Positions 51,914 to 60,971 of a stretch of DNA of 64,000 bases are shown here, one piece after another. Positions within the stretch are counted from its first letter, which is position 1, and every line of letters begins with the position of its first letter. A model generated the notes under the pieces. The model was not told the origin of the DNA, ran no database searches, and saw only the letters and a list, made by a program, of their open reading frames with translations. A program made the position numbers and the translations under genes. The DNA is from Bradyrhizobium sp. CCBAU 051011 (GTDB taxonomy: Bacteria > Pseudomonadota > Alphaproteobacteria > Rhizobiales > Xanthobacteraceae): the NCBI RefSeq assembly GCF_009930815.1, contig NZ_CP022222.1, forward strand, positions 1,716,501 through 1,780,500, read 5' to 3'.

Positions 51914-52917
51914 TTCCGATCGACCTCGCCATCGTCTGGGCCTTCATCATCGCCTTTGCCGTGTTCGTCTATGTCGTGATGGACGGCTTCGATCTCGGCC
52001 TCGGCATCCTGTTTCCGCTATTCCCCGAGAAACGGGATCGCGACGTCATCATGAACAGTGTCGCCCCGGTGTGGGACGGCAACGAAACCTGGCTGGTGCT
52101 CGGCGGCGGCGGCCTGATGGCGGCGTTTCCGCTCGCCTATGCCGTGCTGATGCCGGCGCTCTATACGCCGATGATCGTGATGCTGCTCGGCCTCGTGTTC
52201 CGCGGCGTCGCCTTCGAATTCCGCTGGCGCACGACCAAGGAACGCAACAAGTGGGACATCGCGTTTTTCGGCGGATCGATCCTGGCGACGCTGGCGCAAG
52301 GCATCGCGCTCGGCGCTATCCTGCAGGGCGTGCATGTCGAGGGACGGCACTACGCCGGCGGCTGGTGGGACTGGCTGACGCCGTTCAGCATTCTGACCGG
52401 CGTGTCGCTGGTGATCGGCTATGCGCTGCTCGGCGCGACATGGCTGGTGATGAAGACCGAAGGCGAATTGCGCGACCGCGCCTATCATCTGAGCTGGATA
52501 TTCCTGCTGGCGATGTTGGGGGCCATCGGTGCAGTCAGCATCGCAACGCCGTTCCTCCATGTGCAGTACACGCACCGCTGGTTCGCCTGGCCTAATATCC
52601 TCTTTACCGCGCCGGTGCCGATCGCGGTGGCCGCAGTCACCGTGTTGCTGCTGCGCAGTCTCGCCAACAAATATGACTACCAGCCGTTCTTCCTGACGCT
52701 GGCGTTGTTCACGCTGTCCTATGCCGGGCTTGGCATCAGCATGTATCCCTACATCGTGCCGCAGAGCATCACGATCTGGCAGGCGGCGGCGCCCGCGAAC
52801 AGCCAGATCTTCATGCTGTTCGGCGTCGCCGGGCTGATACCACTGATCCTCGGCTATACCGCCTGGGCCTATTGGGTATTCCGCGGCAAGGTCAAACCCG
52901 AGAGCGGCTACCATTGA
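51910..52917 (+). CDS. cioB: Cyanide-insensitive quinol oxidase subunit II
   Basis: A protein of 335 residues, CydB family: VYVVMDGFDLGLGILFPLF, RDVIMNSVAPVWDGNETWLVLGGGGLMAAFPLAYAVLMPALY and FRGVAFEFR. It overlaps cioA by ATGA and its own TGA overlaps the TTG start of the 43-residue third subunit. Confidence 0.93.
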   Translation: MIPIDLAIVWAFIIAFAVFVYVVMDGFDLGLGILFPLFPEKRDRDVIMNSVAPVWDGNETWLVLGGGGLMAAFPLAYAVLMPALYTPMIVMLLGLVFRGVAFEFRWRTTKERNKWDIAFFGGSILATLAQGIALGAILQGVHVEGRHYAGGWWDWLTPFSILTGVSLVIGYALLGATWLVMKTEGELRDRAYHLSWIFLLAMLGAIGAVSIATPFLHVQYTHRWFAWPNILFTAPVPIAVAAVTVLLLRSLANKYDYQPFFLTLALFTLSYAGLGISMYPYIVPQSITIWQAAAPANSQIFMLFGVAGLIPLILGYTAWAYWVFRGKVKPESGYH

Positions 52918-53045
52918 CCCAGATCAAGCCAAGCCAGCGTCCTCTCTCGCATCGTCTGCTCTGGTTCGCCGCGCTCTGGCTTGGCGGCGTCGGCACCGTG
53001 ACGCTGATCTCGTTTTGCCTGCGGCTGTGGATCGCGCCGAAATAA
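52914..53045 (+). CDS. DUF2474 small subunit of the bd-type oxidase (CydX-like)
   Basis: A protein of 43 residues starting with TTG at 52914, which overlaps the cioB stop (TTGA). The sequence MTQIKPSQRPLSHRLLWFA continues into one membrane helix (LWLGGVGTVTLISFCLRLWIA) and ends APK. DUF2474 proteins occur beside CIO-type oxidases, where they probably act like CydX in stability or haem assembly. The start codon and overlap indicate translational coupling. Confidence 0.78.
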   Translation: MTQIKPSQRPLSHRLLWFAALWLGGVGTVTLISFCLRLWIAPK

Positions 53046-53202
53046 GGCGGCCCGAGGTCCCATGAATATGGCGACCTACGGAAATTCAAGATATTTCAGT
53101 GGGATGTCCGTTGCATTCGCTCTAAACTTGCCATCAAGCTAGCCCTGAGATTTGATGGTTTCGATGATTTGGCCAACGCGGCCGTTAGGAGAATTCTGCG
53201 CG

Positions 53203-53802
53203 ATGACAAAATTTCGGCACCTGATCTGGATGCTGATCGCTACTAGCGGTCTGATCCTCTCGGCCTCGCAGAGCCAGGCACAATTGCGCCAGCCCGATGT
53301 CGGCGACCAGCCGGGGTTTGTTCCGGATGAGAACGTCGAACTGGACCCGCAGTTCAGGAAGACCGCAGTGTTCTACCGCACCAACGAAGCGCCGGGCACC
53401 ATCATCGTGGTCACGGCCGAGCGGCATCTCTATCTGATCCAGGGCAACGGCCGTGCGCTGCGCTACGGCATCGGCGTCGGCCGCGAGGGATTCCAGTGGC
53501 AGGGCCTCGTGAACATCACGCGCAAGGCGGAGTGGCCGGACTGGACGCCGCCGCCGGAGATGATCGCGCGCCAGCCCTATCTGCCGCGCTTCATGGCGGG
53601 CGGGCCCGGCAATCCCCTCGGTGCGCGCGCGATGTATCTCGGCACCACCGTTTACCGCATTCACGGCACCAACCGGCCCGACACGATCGGCACCGCCGTG
53701 TCTTCGGGCTGCTTCCGGCTCGTCAACGCCGACGTCACCGATCTCTATGAGCGTGTGCCGGTCGGCACCAAGGTGATTATCCGGCAGAAGCCCGAGCTTT
53801 AA
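53203..53802 (+). CDS. L,D-transpeptidase (YkuD family), exported
   Basis: A protein of 199 residues. A signal peptide (about residues 1-27, ending QSQA) is followed by the YkuD domain: IIVVTAERHLYLIQGNG and YRIHGTNRPDTIG...SSGCFRL, with the catalytic Cys in SGCFR and His in HGTN. It cross-links peptidoglycan or attaches lipoproteins to it. I start it at 53203 with TAGGAG upstream, since the N-terminal extension from 53152 would mask the signal peptide. Confidence 0.9.
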   Translation: MTKFRHLIWMLIATSGLILSASQSQAQLRQPDVGDQPGFVPDENVELDPQFRKTAVFYRTNEAPGTIIVVTAERHLYLIQGNGRALRYGIGVGREGFQWQGLVNITRKAEWPDWTPPPEMIARQPYLPRFMAGGPGNPLGARAMYLGTTVYRIHGTNRPDTIGTAVSSGCFRLVNADVTDLYERVPVGTKVIIRQKPEL

Positions 53803-53860
53803 TTCCTCCGCTGTCTCTCCAGACGATCTATTTCCTCCCTGAAAATTGGCGAGTTGAACA

Positions 53861-54901
53861 ATGCTACGGACATTTCGAGGCGGCCTGCTCATCGGGCTGG
53901 CGGTCGCAATCGCGGTCGCGGCCGCTGCAATCACGTATGAGCGTTACGACACCAAGACGCTGAAGCGGACGATCAAGCGCGGCGAAGTGCTGTGCGGCGT
54001 CAACAAGGGCCTGCCCGGCTTCTCGATCCCCGACGACAAGGGCGACTGGACCGGCTTCGACGTCGATTTCTGCCGCGCGGTGGCCGCGGCAATCTTCGAC
54101 GATCCCAAGAAGGCGAAATTCATGCCGCTCGACGCCAGCGAGCGCTTCAAGGAGTTGCAGAGCCGCAAGGTCGACATCCTCGCGCGCAACACGACCTGGA
54201 GCATGTCGCGCGAGAGCAACTACGCGCTCTATTTCCCGGCGGTCGCCTATTATGACGGCCAGGGCTTCATGCTGCCGCGCTCGCGCAACATCGATTCCGC
54301 GCTGGACCTCAACAACAGCAAGGTCTGCGTGCAGGAAGGGACGACGACGGTGCTCAACGTCGCCGACCATTTCCGCGCCAACAACATGAAATATACGGAA
54401 ATGAAGTTTCCCAAGCTGGAAGACGTTCTCAAGGCCTATGAGGGTGGCAAGTGCGACACCTTCACCGCCGACGTCTCTCAGCTCTACGCGCTCCGCCTGA
54501 ACCTGATCCAGCCGAGCGACCACGTCATCCTGCCCGACGTCATCTCCAAGGAGCCGCTCGCCCCCGTGGTGCGCCAACGCGACGACGACTGGATGATGAT
54601 CGTGAAGTGGACGCTGTATGCGATGATCAATGCCGAGGAGCTCGGCATCACCTCGAAGAACATCGACGAGGCGCTGAAGTCGAAGAAGCCCGACGTGATG
54701 CGGCTGGTCGGCACCGAAGGCGCCTATGGCGAAGATCTCGGCCTCCCTAAGGACTGGGCCGCCCGCATCATCCGCCATGTCGGCAATTACGGCGAGGTCT
54801 ACGAGCGCAATGTCGGCGAAGGATCGAAGCTGAAGATCCCGCGCGGCCTGAATTCGCTATGGAGCAACGGCGGCATCCAATACGCGCCCCCGATCAGGTA
54901 A
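53861..54901 (+). CDS. Polar-amino-acid ABC binding protein (AapJ-like, orphan)
   Basis: A protein of 346 residues of solute-binding family 3. An N-terminal membrane or signal segment (LLIGLAVAIAVAAAA) precedes IKRGEVLCGVNKGLPGFSIPDDKGDWTGFDVDFCRAVAAAIFDD, the start of AapJ/BztA-like binding proteins; DILARNTTWSMSRE and VCVQEGTTT are also typical. No aapQMP permease or ATPase genes follow, so it must share a transporter elsewhere. Confidence 0.87.
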   Translation: MLRTFRGGLLIGLAVAIAVAAAAITYERYDTKTLKRTIKRGEVLCGVNKGLPGFSIPDDKGDWTGFDVDFCRAVAAAIFDDPKKAKFMPLDASERFKELQSRKVDILARNTTWSMSRESNYALYFPAVAYYDGQGFMLPRSRNIDSALDLNNSKVCVQEGTTTVLNVADHFRANNMKYTEMKFPKLEDVLKAYEGGKCDTFTADVSQLYALRLNLIQPSDHVILPDVISKEPLAPVVRQRDDDWMMIVKWTLYAMINAEELGITSKNIDEALKSKKPDVMRLVGTEGAYGEDLGLPKDWAARIIRHVGNYGEVYERNVGEGSKLKIPRGLNSLWSNGGIQYAPPIR

Positions 54902-54913
54902 AGTCTCTCCGCC

Positions 54914-54991
54914 GTCATTGCGAGGAGCGTAGCGACGAAGCAATCCATTCTCCAGCGGTGCTATGGATTGCTTCGCTTCGCTCGCAATGAC
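54914..54991. repeat. Palindromic repeat (GAAGCAATCCAT type)
   Basis: GTCATTGCGAGGAGCGTAGC and the inverted arm ATGGATTGCTTCGCTTCGCT, ending TCGCAATGAC. It follows the amino-acid binding protein gene. Confidence 0.85.
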
Positions 54992-55004
54992 GCGGAAATA
55001 GTCT

Positions 55005-55121
55005 GGGTCGCCCGGCTTGACCGGGCGATCCAGTATTCCAGAGACGTTAATGATCAAACGAGAGGCCGCGACGTACTGGATCACCCGCCCCAGTGCGCAA
55101 TTGCGCACAAGGCGGGTGATG
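55005..55121. repeat. Palindromic repeat (GGGTCGCCCGGCTTGACC type)
   Basis: GGGTCGCCCGGCTTGACCGG, CGATCCAGTATTCCAGAGAC and the inverted TACTGGATCACCCGC, then GCGCAATTGCGC and GGCGGGTGAT. It is a second, different element next to the previous one, in the convergent gap before the acyl-CoA dehydrogenase genes. Confidence 0.75.
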
Positions 55122-55162
55122 ACATGCGCGTGTGAGGCGCTTCGCTCACCCCGAAATAACAA

Positions 55163-56299
55163 TCAGTAACTCTTCATCCGCGCCAACTGGTCGGCGTGGT
55201 AGTTGCTGTCGCCGAACAATTCCTGGCAGACCCGCGCGCGCTTCATGAAGAAGCCGATGTCGAACTGGTCGGTCATGCCCATGCCGCCGTGCATCTGCAC
55301 CCCCTCTTGCACCGCGAGCGTCGCGGTCGTCCCCGCGCGCGCCTTGGCGACTGCGACCGCCGCACCGGCATGATCGAAATCGCCGTCGAGCGTCTGCAGC
55401 GCCTTCAGCACGGCCGCGCGGGTTATCTCGATGTCGATATAGAGCTGGGCGGCGCGGTGCTGCAGCGCCTGGAATTCGCCGATCAATTTGCCGAACTGCT
55501 TGCGCTCCTTCAGATAGGTGACGGTGCGGCCGAATACCTCTTCGCTTAGGCCCACCATTTCGGAAGCGACCGCGCCGCGGCCGATGTTGAGCACGCCTTC
55601 GAGTAGCTGATAGCCCTGATCGACCTCGCCGAGCACCTGATCGGCGTCGACCTCGACATTGCTGAACTCGATTCTGGCGGCGTTATGCGCATCGACCATC
55701 ACGGTGCGTTCGATCGCGATACCCTTGGCCTTGGGGTCGACCAGGAACAGCGTCAACCCATTGCGCTCACCGGGCGCGCCGCCGGTTCGGCCCGCGACGA
55801 TCAGGAGATCGGCGGTATGGCCGTCGATCACCAGTGCCTTGGTGCCGTTCAGCTTGAAGCCATTGCCCGAGCGGACCGCCTGCAGCTTGGTCTGCAGCGG
55901 GCGATGCTTTGTTCCTTCATCGATCGCGAGCGCGGCCAGGAGCGAGCCGTCGGCGATGTCAGGCAGATGCGCCGATTGCTGCGCCTCGCTACCGCCATGT
56001 AGCGCTGATACGGCGAGCACCGCGGTCGACAGGAACGGCGACGGCATCAAGGTGCGGCCGATTTCCTCCATCACCACGCCGGCCTCGACATAGCCGAGCC
56101 CGCTGCCGCCAAAATTTTCCGGCACCAGTAATCCGGAAAAACCCATCTCGGCGAACGCCTTCCAGAGGTCGCGGGAGAATCCCGTGGCGTCCTTGCTGTC
56201 GCGCAACTGGCGCAGATGCGACACCGGCGCCTTGTCGCTGATAAGGCCACGCGCGCTATCGCGCAGCATGGATTGTTCTTCGGTGAGGACGAGTGGCAT
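55163..56299 (-). CDS. Acyl-CoA dehydrogenase, small subunit type
   Basis: A protein of 378 residues. The N-terminal helices (LTEEQSMLRDSARGLI), FAD region (GLLVPENFGGSGLG), YLKERKQFGKLIGEFQALQH and MHGGMGMTDQFD are family hallmarks. It is encoded 132 bases after a second acyl-CoA dehydrogenase on the same strand; such pairs usually form a heteromeric enzyme acting on unusual acyl-CoAs, for example PimC/PimD for dicarboxylyl-CoA. Substrate not readable. Confidence 0.88.
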   Translation of the reverse strand: MPLVLTEEQSMLRDSARGLISDKAPVSHLRQLRDSKDATGFSRDLWKAFAEMGFSGLLVPENFGGSGLGYVEAGVVMEEIGRTLMPSPFLSTAVLAVSALHGGSEAQQSAHLPDIADGSLLAALAIDEGTKHRPLQTKLQAVRSGNGFKLNGTKALVIDGHTADLLIVAGRTGGAPGERNGLTLFLVDPKAKGIAIERTVMVDAHNAARIEFSNVEVDADQVLGEVDQGYQLLEGVLNIGRGAVASEMVGLSEEVFGRTVTYLKERKQFGKLIGEFQALQHRAAQLYIDIEITRAAVLKALQTLDGDFDHAGAAVAVAKARAGTTATLAVQEGVQMHGGMGMTDQFDIGFFMKRARVCQELFGDSNYHADQLARMKSY

Positions 56300-56341
56300 G
56301 GGGAGAATTCCGGTTTCAAAAGTAACGCGTGATTGTTGGGG

Positions 56342-56424
56342 CGTCATTCCGGGGCGCGTCGCAGACGCGAACCCGGAATCTCGAGGTTCCGGGTTCGACG
56401 CTTCGCGTCGCCCCGGAACGACGG
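56342..56424. repeat. Palindromic repeat (CATTCCGGGGCG type)
   Basis: CGTCATTCCGGGGCGCGTCG and GCGTCGCCCCGGAACGACGG, with CCGGAATCTCGAGGTTCCGG in the middle. It lies between the two acyl-CoA dehydrogenase genes, like the copy at 8267 between two genes of another likely operon. Confidence 0.88.
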
Positions 56425-56431
56425 AGAATGC

Positions 56432-57631
<1,200 letters not shown>

Positions 57632-57777
57632 GTGGGATGTTGGAGGTGACCTTAGCCGTCACATCGCGGAATTCAATATATGTCTGACGTCAGCCCATGC
57701 AGCGCCGACGGTGGTCACAATGCCCGATCAGGTGTATTCGCAGAGCCGTAACGCTTGAAAAACAAGAGGAAACGGGC

Positions 57778-58323
57778 ATGCGGTTGAAGTTGCTTTCGCC
57801 TGGCGAAATGAATGCCGACCAGAAAGAAACCTACGACGAGGCGATATCAGGCAAGCGCGGCGCCCCGCCGGCGCCGATGATGGCCTGGCTCAACAGCCCG
57901 CAGATGGCGCGACATGCCACGCGGCTCGGCGAGCAGCTTCGTTTCAACACGATGTTTCCCGCAAAATTGTCCGAGATCGCGATCCTCGTTACCGCGCGAC
58001 ACTGGACGTCGCATTACGAATGGTTTGCGCATAAGCGGCTGGCGCTGAAGGGCGGCATGGATCCGAAGATCATCGAGGACATCCGCGACCGCCGCACGCC
58101 AACGTTCGACGACCCCAAGGGCAAAATGATCTACGACCTCGCCAAGTCGCTGCATGAAGGCAAAGGCGTGTCGCAGGCGCTGTATGACGAAGCCGTAAAA
58201 GTGCTCACCGAGCGCGGGATCGTCGAAGTGATCGGGCTGTGTGGTTACTACACGATGGTGTCCATGACGCTGAACACGTTTGAGTTCGGACTGCCGGAGG
58301 GCGAAGTATCTGATCTTGCGTGA
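57778..58323 (+). CDS. Carboxymuconolactone decarboxylase family protein
   Basis: A protein of 181 residues from MRLKLLSPGEMN; AGAGGAAA lies upstream. SEIAILVTARHWTSHYEWFAHKRLALKGGM is the conserved helix pair with catalytic-type Glu and His residues (YEWFAH), although the CxxC of AhpD is absent. Members include carboxymuconolactone decarboxylases and alkylhydroperoxidase-like proteins, so a decarboxylase or isomerase role in aromatic or dicarboxylate metabolism is possible. Confidence 0.85.
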   Translation: MRLKLLSPGEMNADQKETYDEAISGKRGAPPAPMMAWLNSPQMARHATRLGEQLRFNTMFPAKLSEIAILVTARHWTSHYEWFAHKRLALKGGMDPKIIEDIRDRRTPTFDDPKGKMIYDLAKSLHEGKGVSQALYDEAVKVLTERGIVEVIGLCGYYTMVSMTLNTFEFGLPEGEVSDLA

Positions 58324-58328
58324 TCTCT

Positions 58329-58547
58329 CCCTCTCCCCGTTCTTCACGGGGTCGAGACGAGCGAAGCTCGCTCTTGGAGGGTCGGGGTGAGGGGCTGCCT
58401 CCGCGAATTGTGACTTCCCGATATACCTGTTCCCCCTCACCCGGACTTTCCGCTTCGCGTAAAGTATAGCCGAGGCCCTGCTTCGGCGTTCTTAATTGGA
58501 CGGCCGCCAGAGGCGGCCTACGCCTCTCCCCGCAAGCGGGGCGAGGT
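58329..58547. repeat. Palindromic repeat (CCCTCTCCCCG type), longest copy
   Basis: It begins CCCTCTCCCCGTTCTTCACG, contains CTCGCTCTTGGAGGGTCGGG and CCCCCTCACCCGGAC, and ends CCTCTCCCCGCAAGCGGGGC. At about 219 bp it is the fullest copy and the reference for those at 34088 and 46578/47828. No gene is seen in it. Confidence 0.85.
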
Positions 58548-58570
58548 TTAAGAATCGCAAGAGAGACAAC

Positions 58571-59065
58571 ATGCCCCAGAATCCACCCATCATCGCCGGC
58601 ACCCGGATCGGGCACGTCCATCTCAAGGTCGCCGATCTCGAACGCGCGCTGGGGTTCTATTGCGGCGTGCTCGGCTTTGAGGTGATGCAACGGATGGATT
58701 CAGGCGCTGCGTTCATTTCGGCCGGCGGCTACCACCATCATATCGGGCTCAACACCTGGGAAAGCAAAGGCGGTCACCCACCTCCGCCGGGCACCACGGG
58801 GCTGTTTCACACTGCTATTCTCTATCCCTCGCGCCCGGCGCTGGCGGATGCGCTCTATCGCGTGATTGAGGCCGGCATCGAACTCGATGGCGCCAGCGAC
58901 CACGGCGTCAGCGAGGCGCTCTATTTGCGCGATCCCGATCAAAACGGCGTCGAGCTCTATCGCGACCGGCCGAAGGAAGAATGGCCGCGCGCGGCCGATG
59001 GATCGCTCGCGATGTTTACGAAGCGGCTGGATCTGGAGGATCTGCTGCGGCAGCGGGAGGCGTAG
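58571..59065 (+). CDS. VOC-family ring-cleavage-dioxygenase-like protein
   Basis: A protein of 164 residues, vicinal-oxygen-chelate fold. The metal ligands are probably His in GHVHLKV, His in FHTAILYPS and Glu in GVELYRDRP, matching catechol 2,3-dioxygenase-like (CatE) enzymes. It may cleave or isomerise an aromatic intermediate; short members also include glyoxalases. It lies after a repeat and before another. Confidence 0.82.
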   Translation: MPQNPPIIAGTRIGHVHLKVADLERALGFYCGVLGFEVMQRMDSGAAFISAGGYHHHIGLNTWESKGGHPPPPGTTGLFHTAILYPSRPALADALYRVIEAGIELDGASDHGVSEALYLRDPDQNGVELYRDRPKEEWPRAADGSLAMFTKRLDLEDLLRQREA

Positions 59066-59073
59066 CCTCCACC

Positions 59074-59182
59074 GTCATTGCCTGCGACAAACGCGAAGCG
59101 TTTGCGCAAGGGAGCGAAGCGACGAAGCAATCCATACTTCCCGCGACGGAAGCATGGATTGCTTCGCTACGCTCGCAATGAC
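59074..59182. repeat. Palindromic repeat (GAAGCAATCCAT type), longer copy
   Basis: GTCATTGCCTGCGACAAACG has an added GCGAAGCGTTTGCGC segment, then GAAGCAATCCATACTTCCCG and the inverted arm to CTCGCAATGAC. The last bases encode the C-terminus of the MFS gene on the minus strand. Confidence 0.85.
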
Positions 59183-60432
59183 GGGGTTTTACCACGCACC
59201 ATAATCAGCACCGCGGCCACCAACTCGACGCCGATGCAGGCATAAAACGGCAGCGTATAACTTCCCGACAGATCGCGCAGCAACCCCACCACGCCTGGCC
59301 CGAACGCGTAGGTGATCTGGTTGATCGCCGTGATCAGACTGATCAGCACGCCGAACGAGCGCGGGTCGAACTCGCGTTGCACGATCAGTGCCGGCAGCGT
59401 GATCAGATTGCCGACCGAGAAGCCGAATAGCGCGCAGGCGGCGATCAACGCATAATCATTATGGACGTTGATGACGATGACCAGCGCGACCGCCTGGCTG
59501 ACAAAGGAGAGCGAGGACGCCAGCCGCTGGTTCATCCGGTCGATCACGAAGGAAAACAGCACGCGGCCGACCACCGCCATCGCGGTCAACAGCGCCATCG
59601 CAATCGCTGCCTGCTGCCGCCCGATCACCGAATCCAGAAAAGCGATCAGGTGCACGATGAAGCCGACCTGCGCGAACAGCACCAGCGCAAACGCGATCGA
59701 GACCGAGAGGAAACCGATATCGCGAAACGCCCGCGCGCGGATTTGCGTCGGCGACGGCGCGTCCGCGGCATCGACCGCGCCCGCACTCAGATGGAGCGGC
59801 GGCCGTCCGACCAGCAGCAGGATCACCGGCACCATCAGCGCGACCATCACCGCGGCCGAGAAGGTCATCGCGCCGGAAAAGCCGAAATAGCCGATCGCGG
59901 TTACCAGCAGCGGCACGCCGACGATGCCGCCAAAACTCGCGCCGTTCAGCGCCAGGCTGATCGCCATGCCGCGCTTGTCGTCGAACCACAGCCCGAGCGT
60001 AGTGGTGATGATGGCAAGGCTTGTCCCCGCCCAGCCGAACGCCAGCACGCCGTTCGCAAGGAAAAGCTGCCAGGGTTCCCTGACCTGACCGATCGATATC
60101 GCCGCCGCAGCCATTGCGAACGTCCCCGCGATCAGGCAATTGCGCGGACCGAACGCCTTGATGGCCTCGCTGACAAAGGCGACCAGCGCTGCGCCGAACA
60201 GATAGAAGAACGTGGTGCCGGACGAGATCAGCGACGCCGGCCAGCCGTGCAGCCGCTGCAATTCCGCGACATAGACGCTCTGGCCGTAGAAGCCGAGCCC
60301 CCAGCCGAACGTCGCCAGCAGGAAGCAGACGACGACGATGCGCCAGCCGTCGTAGCGGATCGAGGCTTCATCGCGAGAGGTGTAGTTAAGCGCGTCCAAA
60401 ATGGTTCTTCTTGTGCTGTCTCGCTCCGTCAT
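59167..60432 (-). CDS. MFS transporter (oxalate/formate antiporter-like)
   Basis: A protein of 421 residues with twelve predicted membrane segments; LGLWFDDKRGMAISLALNGASFGG is a strong motif of the OFA-like/monocarboxylate MFS families. The frame is open to 60477, but the extra residues (IKTWMAGTSPAMT) are translation of a palindromic repeat, so I take ATG 60432, which itself lies at the repeat edge. The C-terminal TPSLRA is encoded by another repeat. Substrate unknown, probably an organic acid. Confidence 0.85.
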   Translation of the reverse strand: MTERDSTRRTILDALNYTSRDEASIRYDGWRIVVVCFLLATFGWGLGFYGQSVYVAELQRLHGWPASLISSGTTFFYLFGAALVAFVSEAIKAFGPRNCLIAGTFAMAAAAISIGQVREPWQLFLANGVLAFGWAGTSLAIITTTLGLWFDDKRGMAISLALNGASFGGIVGVPLLVTAIGYFGFSGAMTFSAAVMVALMVPVILLLVGRPPLHLSAGAVDAADAPSPTQIRARAFRDIGFLSVSIAFALVLFAQVGFIVHLIAFLDSVIGRQQAAIAMALLTAMAVVGRVLFSFVIDRMNQRLASSLSFVSQAVALVIVINVHNDYALIAACALFGFSVGNLITLPALIVQREFDPRSFGVLISLITAINQITYAFGPGVVGLLRDLSGSYTLPFYACIGVELVAAVLIMVRGKTPSLRA

Positions 60433-60515
60433 GGCCGGGCTTGTCCCGGCCATCCACGTCTTGATGTCCATCAGCAAATAAAGACGTGGATGCCCGGGAC
60501 AAGCCCGGGCATGAC
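60428..60515. repeat. Palindromic repeat (GTCATGGCCGGGCTTGTCCC type)
   Basis: GTCATGGCCGGGCTTGTCCC and GGGACAAGCCCGGGCATGAC form long inverted arms, with CCACGTCTT/AAGACGTGG inside. It covers the likely start codon and leader of the MFS gene. Confidence 0.88.
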
Positions 60516-60581
60516 GATAAGTACTAGCAGAGTCAGAAGGGCCATCGATTCGACGAACGCCGAACTGTCAGCAGATGGCAA

Positions 60582-60944
60582 CTAGGCGGCCGGCTTCGAC
60601 GGATCGTAGAAGAACCGCTCGCGCCAGACCTTGTCGCCGCGCCATTCCTGCAGCGCGACCTCGTCGAACCGCCCGGTCTTGCCGGACTGGAACACGAACT
60701 CGAACACCCAGTGGATTGCGACACGATCGCCCTCGACGATCGAGGTCACGCAGGTCGAGGTCACGCTCTTGACCCGCTCCAGCACCGCGCGCTCGTGCGC
60801 CACCAGGACGTCGCGGCCGACCCGCGGCGGCGCCTCGTTCTCCTGCATGCTGGCGTCCTCGGTGTAGAAGCGCTCGATCGCCCCGGCATGATCGCCGGAG
60901 ACGACGGCTGCAATGAACTCATCAAGACGGGCGCGCGTCGGCAT
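60582..60944 (-). CDS. SnoaL/NTF2-like protein
   Basis: A protein of 120 residues. LDEFIAAVVSGDHAGAIERFYTEDASMQENEAPP, then VGRDVLVAHERAVLE, AIHWVFEFVFQSGKTGRFDEVALQEWRGDKVWRERFFYDP is the typical cone-shaped NTF2 fold of SnoaL-like proteins. These include isomerases, dehydratases and ligand-binding proteins; no specific function can be read. Confidence 0.83.
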   Translation of the reverse strand: MPTRARLDEFIAAVVSGDHAGAIERFYTEDASMQENEAPPRVGRDVLVAHERAVLERVKSVTSTCVTSIVEGDRVAIHWVFEFVFQSGKTGRFDEVALQEWRGDKVWRERFFYDPSKPAA

Positions 60945-60971
60945 GGAAGGCCTCCGGTAATTGAGTGAGAA

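Noticed and set aside
60433..60477. N-terminal extension of the MFS transporter (KTWMAGTSPAMT)
   Set aside because: This is the translation of a palindromic repeat seen in many bradyrhizobial genes and not part of the transporter fold.
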